Shown: piece by piece, positions 61,708 to 64,000 of the stretch
Layout: each line of letters begins with the position of its first letter
How positions within the stretch are numbered: the stretch's first letter is position 1
Source of the DNA: Paenibacillus sp. PL91
Lineage (GTDB): Bacteria > Bacillota > Bacilli > Paenibacillales > Paenibacillaceae
NCBI RefSeq assembly: GCF_012935325.2
Contig: NZ_JABBYG020000005.1
Span: forward strand, 186,001 to 250,000
Reading direction: 5' to 3'
DNA length: 64,000 nt
Made by a program: the position numbers and the translations under genes
Notes under the pieces: generated by a model
Seen by the model: only the letters and a program-made list of their open reading frames with translations
What the model was told of the DNA's origin: nothing
Databases searched by the model: none

Positions 61708-62286
61708 ATGGGACGTTCCAAAGAATTTGAGGAAAGCGCAGTTCTGCATAAGGCTATGCAGCTGTTTTGGGAACAAGGCTATGAAAAGACGTCTTTGAAT
61801 GACCTTGTCGAACATATGGGCATCCATCGCAGAAGTATGTATGATACTTTTGGCGACAAGCATTCATTGTATTTAAAATCACTGGACCGCTATGGGCAAA
61901 TTGTAGGCTCCCAATTAGAAGCCGGGGCAAAAGGCGCACAAACGGCAAGCCAAGCGATACGGTTTATTTTTGACTTTATCATTGAAGGCGGCGAGGACAG
62001 ACCGCTCGGGTGCATGTTTGTCAATTCAGCCATCGAGCTGGCTGCCCGTGATGAAGAAGTAGATGCCAAGGCCGCAAAAGGCTTTGACCTTACCGAGCAG
62101 CTGCTTGTGGACATTATTCGCAGAGGACAGCAAACAGGTGAGTTCACCGCTGACCACGATGCAAAGGCGCTTGCCGAAAACCTGCACAATACGCTGCTGG
62201 GATTAAGGGTACTTGTCCGTACCACAACCAGTAAAGAGAAGCTGCATCGCATTGCCAATTTTGCATTAACAGCAATCGGAAAATAG
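61708..62286 (+). CDS. TetR-family regulator
   Basis: 192 residues. HTH about 6-50 (FEESAVLHKAMQLFWEQGYEKTSLNDLVEHMGIHRRSMYDTFGDKHSLYL). The C-terminal domain carries the TetR_C_33-like signature RPLGCMFVNSAIELAARDEEV, typical of regulators of aldehyde- or electrophile-induced reductases. GGGAGGG precedes GTG 61705 and ATG 61708; I use the ATG. It lies 121 bp before an SDR gene with a matching operator, so it most likely represses itself and that enzyme. Confidence 0.9.
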   Translation: MGRSKEFEESAVLHKAMQLFWEQGYEKTSLNDLVEHMGIHRRSMYDTFGDKHSLYLKSLDRYGQIVGSQLEAGAKGAQTASQAIRFIFDFIIEGGEDRPLGCMFVNSAIELAARDEEVDAKAAKGFDLTEQLLVDIIRRGQQTGEFTADHDAKALAENLHNTLLGLRVLVRTTTSKEKLHRIANFALTAIGK

Positions 62287-62311
62287 AAAATCTATTTTTT
62301 TTCAACAAATT

Positions 62312-62325
62312 AGAACGACCGTTCT
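62312..62325. promoter_or_regulatory. Operator before the SDR gene
   Basis: AGAACG-AC-CGTTCT is a perfect 6+6 dyad. CCGTTCTCAAAA following it also occurs, with one extra base inside, before the TetR gene at 61663. Confidence 0.6.
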
Positions 62326-62407
62326 CAAAAAGAAAAACAAGCCTTTTCCATCGGCAATCCGGCTTTACTCCCACAAACGAAAACCTAAACTAGAGGAGAC
62401 GATATAC

Positions 62408-63172
62408 ATGACAGAATTACTGAATTTGACAGGCAAAGTCGCTTTCGTAACAGGCGCTACGCGGGGAATCGGGTTAGAAACGGCGCGTGGACTTGGCAAA
62501 TTGGGCGCAGCTGTAGTCATCGGATCTCGCGATGCGCAAAAAGGGCAGGCCACGGCAGACCAACTGCGAAAAGAAGGCTTAACTGCGGAAAGTGTAAAAT
62601 GTGATGTCAACAGCATAGAAGACCATGCTGCGGTATATGGCTTCTTTGAAAAGAACTATGGAAAGCTGGATATTCTCATTAACAACGCAGGCATTTTGCT
62701 GGATGAAGAGAGCGTATCCGTGCAAATCGTTAACCGTACAAGCACGCTGCCCGCTGAAACCCTTCGGGAGACATTTGATGTCAATTTCTTCGCGCCAATC
62801 CAGCTTACGCAAACGTTGCTGCCGCTGATTCGCAAATCGGAGGCAGGACGAATCGTAAATTTATCCAGCGTCTTAGGCTCGTTAACGCTGCATGCTGATC
62901 CTACGGCTCCTATTTATTCATTCAAAACGTTTGCCTATAATGCATCGAAGACGGCACTAAACGCTTTTACGGTTCATCTGGCGCATGAGCTGAAGGATAC
63001 CCCGATTAAAGTGAATTCCATTCACCCTGGTTGGGTCGTTACCGCATTAGGCGGCAACAAAGCAACAATCGATGTTGTGGAAGGCAGCCGCACCAGCATT
63101 ATTGCCGCTACATTGCCCGCTGACGGACAAACAGGAGGATTTTTCCATCTCGATGACCAATTGCCTTGGTAA
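62408..63172 (+). CDS. Short-chain dehydrogenase/reductase
   Basis: 254-residue SDR. TGATRGIG at 15-22, GSRDAQKG turn (Arg for NADP), NNAGILLDEE, catalytic Ser in NLSSVLG and YNASK (Tyr, Lys). The insertion between NNAG and the catalytic Ser, and the ending GFFHLDDQLPW, fit the carbonyl-reductase-like SDRs induced by electrophiles. GAGGAG precedes the ATG. It shares an operator with the TetR gene just upstream and ends at a strong terminator. Confidence 0.9.
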   Translation: MTELLNLTGKVAFVTGATRGIGLETARGLGKLGAAVVIGSRDAQKGQATADQLRKEGLTAESVKCDVNSIEDHAAVYGFFEKNYGKLDILINNAGILLDEESVSVQIVNRTSTLPAETLRETFDVNFFAPIQLTQTLLPLIRKSEAGRIVNLSSVLGSLTLHADPTAPIYSFKTFAYNASKTALNAFTVHLAHELKDTPIKVNSIHPGWVVTALGGNKATIDVVEGSRTSIIAATLPADGQTGGFFHLDDQLPW

Positions 63173-63200
63173 TTTCTGCTTTCACATGAACAATTGCAAA

Positions 63201-63240
63201 AATGGTTGAGTCGGCATTCGTCGGCTCAACCATTTTTTTT
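63201..63240. terminator. Terminator between SDR and LysR genes
   Basis: AATGGTTGAG pairs perfectly with CTCAACCATT, with an inner GCC/GGC-like stem, and runs into eight T on the plus strand. The LysR gene ends 20 bp beyond. Confidence 0.8.
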
Positions 63241-63259
63241 ATTGCGGCATGCATGGATG

Positions 63260-64000
63260 TTATCTAAAACCTTCAATAAAATGGCTTGCTGCAATGGAAA
63301 GCGGCATATTGCGCATAATCATAATGCCCACCTGCGAGGGAGGAAGCTCTACTTCTAATTTGATCTCAAAAAGCGAGCCCTCATCCAGCTCCTTGGAAAC
63401 AAATTCTCTAGTCACGTAAGAAATTCCAAGTCCTTTCCGTGCAAACTCGATAAGAAGGTCTACGCTTCCGACCTCGATTTCAGGTTTGAGCTCAAGGCCG
63501 TAGCCTTGGAATAATTCCGTAATGGCCATACGCGCCCGGCTATTGCGCGAGAATAAGATGACGGGGTACTGAAGCAGCCGCTCCAGCGAGAGCACCATGT
63601 TCTTAAGCTCGGCATATCGGGCCCCTGCTACAAAGCAATCCTGCAGCTGAATACCTTCCTTCACCTCAAGCTGGGGATCGACGATCGGCATGCGAACGAC
63701 GCCCAAATCAATTTTCCCTTCTTTTAAGAAAGCGATGATTTCTGGCGTCGTTCCATGAATTAGTTGAAGCTTGATGCCGGGATATCTCTGATGAAAGTCT
63801 TCTAAGTAAGGAAGCAAATAATGCTTGAACAGCGAATCACTTCCGCCGATCCGAAGCTCGCCGCTGTCCAGATTTTTAAGCGCCGCCAGTTTTTCTTCTG
63901 CCAGCGTTATTAGGATCTGAGACTTTTCAATATAGGAATAGAGAATGGCGCCTTCCTGTGTCAGAGCAACGCCTTTGGAATTCCGGTAAAACAAAGTGAT
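63260..64000 (-). CDS. LysR-family regulator, start outside the window
   Basis: At least 246 residues are present; the frame stays open to the window edge, so the N-terminal helix-turn-helix lies mostly beyond it. The visible start LFYRNSKGVALTQEGAILYSYIEK is the end of the LysR DNA-binding domain and its linker helix. The rest is the two-lobe substrate-binding domain (GELRIGGSDSLFKHYLLPYL, DLGVVRMP, GLGISYVTREFV). Expected full length is about 290. Target genes unknown; they may lie to the right. Confidence 0.88.
   Translation of the reverse strand: MTLFYRNSKGVALTQEGAILYSYIEKSQILITLAEEKLAALKNLDSGELRIGGSDSLFKHYLLPYLEDFHQRYPGIKLQLIHGTTPEIIAFLKEGKIDLGVVRMPIVDPQLEVKEGIQLQDCFVAGARYAELKNMVLSLERLLQYPVILFSRNSRARMAITELFQGYGLELKPEIEVGSVDLLIEFARKGLGISYVTREFVSKELDEGSLFEIKLEVELPPSQVGIMIMRNMPLSIAASHFIEGFR

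Noticed and set aside
1..64000. CRISPR array, complete tRNA or rRNA genes
   Set aside because: No regularly spaced repeats with spacers, no complete cloverleaf and no rRNA sequence were noticed on reading; only a 3' tRNA piece at 23587.

Overview
The window looks like a chromosome segment of a spore-forming, S-layer-bearing Firmicute, most probably Paenibacillaceae (Paenibacillus, Cohnella or a relative). The reasons are AGGAGG-type ribosome binding sites, S-layer homology (SLH) domains on secreted enzymes, YesM/YesN-type two-component systems beside lipoprotein ABC sugar importers, a SleB-type wall hydrolase, a Fra-type iron chaperone and a Bce-type peptide-resistance module. No complete RNA gene, plasmid origin or CRISPR array is visible. 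The assignment rests on protein resemblance from memory, not on searches.

Region 1 (1-2.7 kb) is a mobile-element graveyard: a decayed IS66 element (tnpC and tnpB with nonsense codons and frameshifts) abuts a frameshifted serine resolvase and the tail of a GMC oxidoreductase. Region 2 (2.7-21.9 kb) is a fructan/sucrose district. An AraC regulator faces a binding protein, two permeases and a PfkB sugar kinase, followed by broken copies of a GH32 fructosidase and a ROK fructokinase. A GH91 beta-helix enzyme (inulin fructotransferase or difructose anhydride III hydrolase) and a broken cell-surface GH53 galactanase lie in the middle. A second, intact set follows: a LacI regulator facing two permeases, a binding protein, GH32 and ROK fructokinase. 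Together these would import short fructans, cut them in the cytoplasm and phosphorylate the fructose.

Region 3 (22-32 kb) holds a choline-kinase-like protein, a non-coding kilobase with the 3' end of a tRNA-Ala (probable integration scar), fra, a MerR-membrane protein pair whose mRNA looks leaderless, a TetR-MMPL exporter pair, a chimeric GH88 pseudogene and a DUF4386 membrane protein. Region 4 (32.1-43 kb) is a coherent alpha-mannan system: YesN/YesM-type regulators, an ABC importer, a GH125 exo-alpha-1,6-mannosidase and a secreted GH76 endo-alpha-1,6-mannanase with three CBM6-like modules.

Region 5 (43-53 kb) has a TetR regulator, DUF4180 and SUMF1-domain proteins, an unknown protein with an internal repeat, a beta-lactamase-fold serine hydrolase with SLH domains, and a BceRSAB-type module. 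The serine hydrolase gene and the ABC genes of that module share nearly the same two-box promoter, so they probably form one regulon. Region 6 (53-64 kb) carries a DUF3817-MFS fusion, an AraC regulator with an Atu4866-like protein and an SDR enzyme, an MDR oxidoreductase, a SleB-type hydrolase, a CrtQ-like glycosyltransferase with a PlsY-like acyltransferase, a convergent seven-helix protein resembling membrane terpene cyclases, a TetR-SDR pair with matching operators, and a LysR gene cut by the window edge.

Recurring themes are three ABC importers with no ATPase gene nearby, a perfect hairpin just after each of the three binding-protein genes, and catabolite-response-like sites near the carbohydrate operons.
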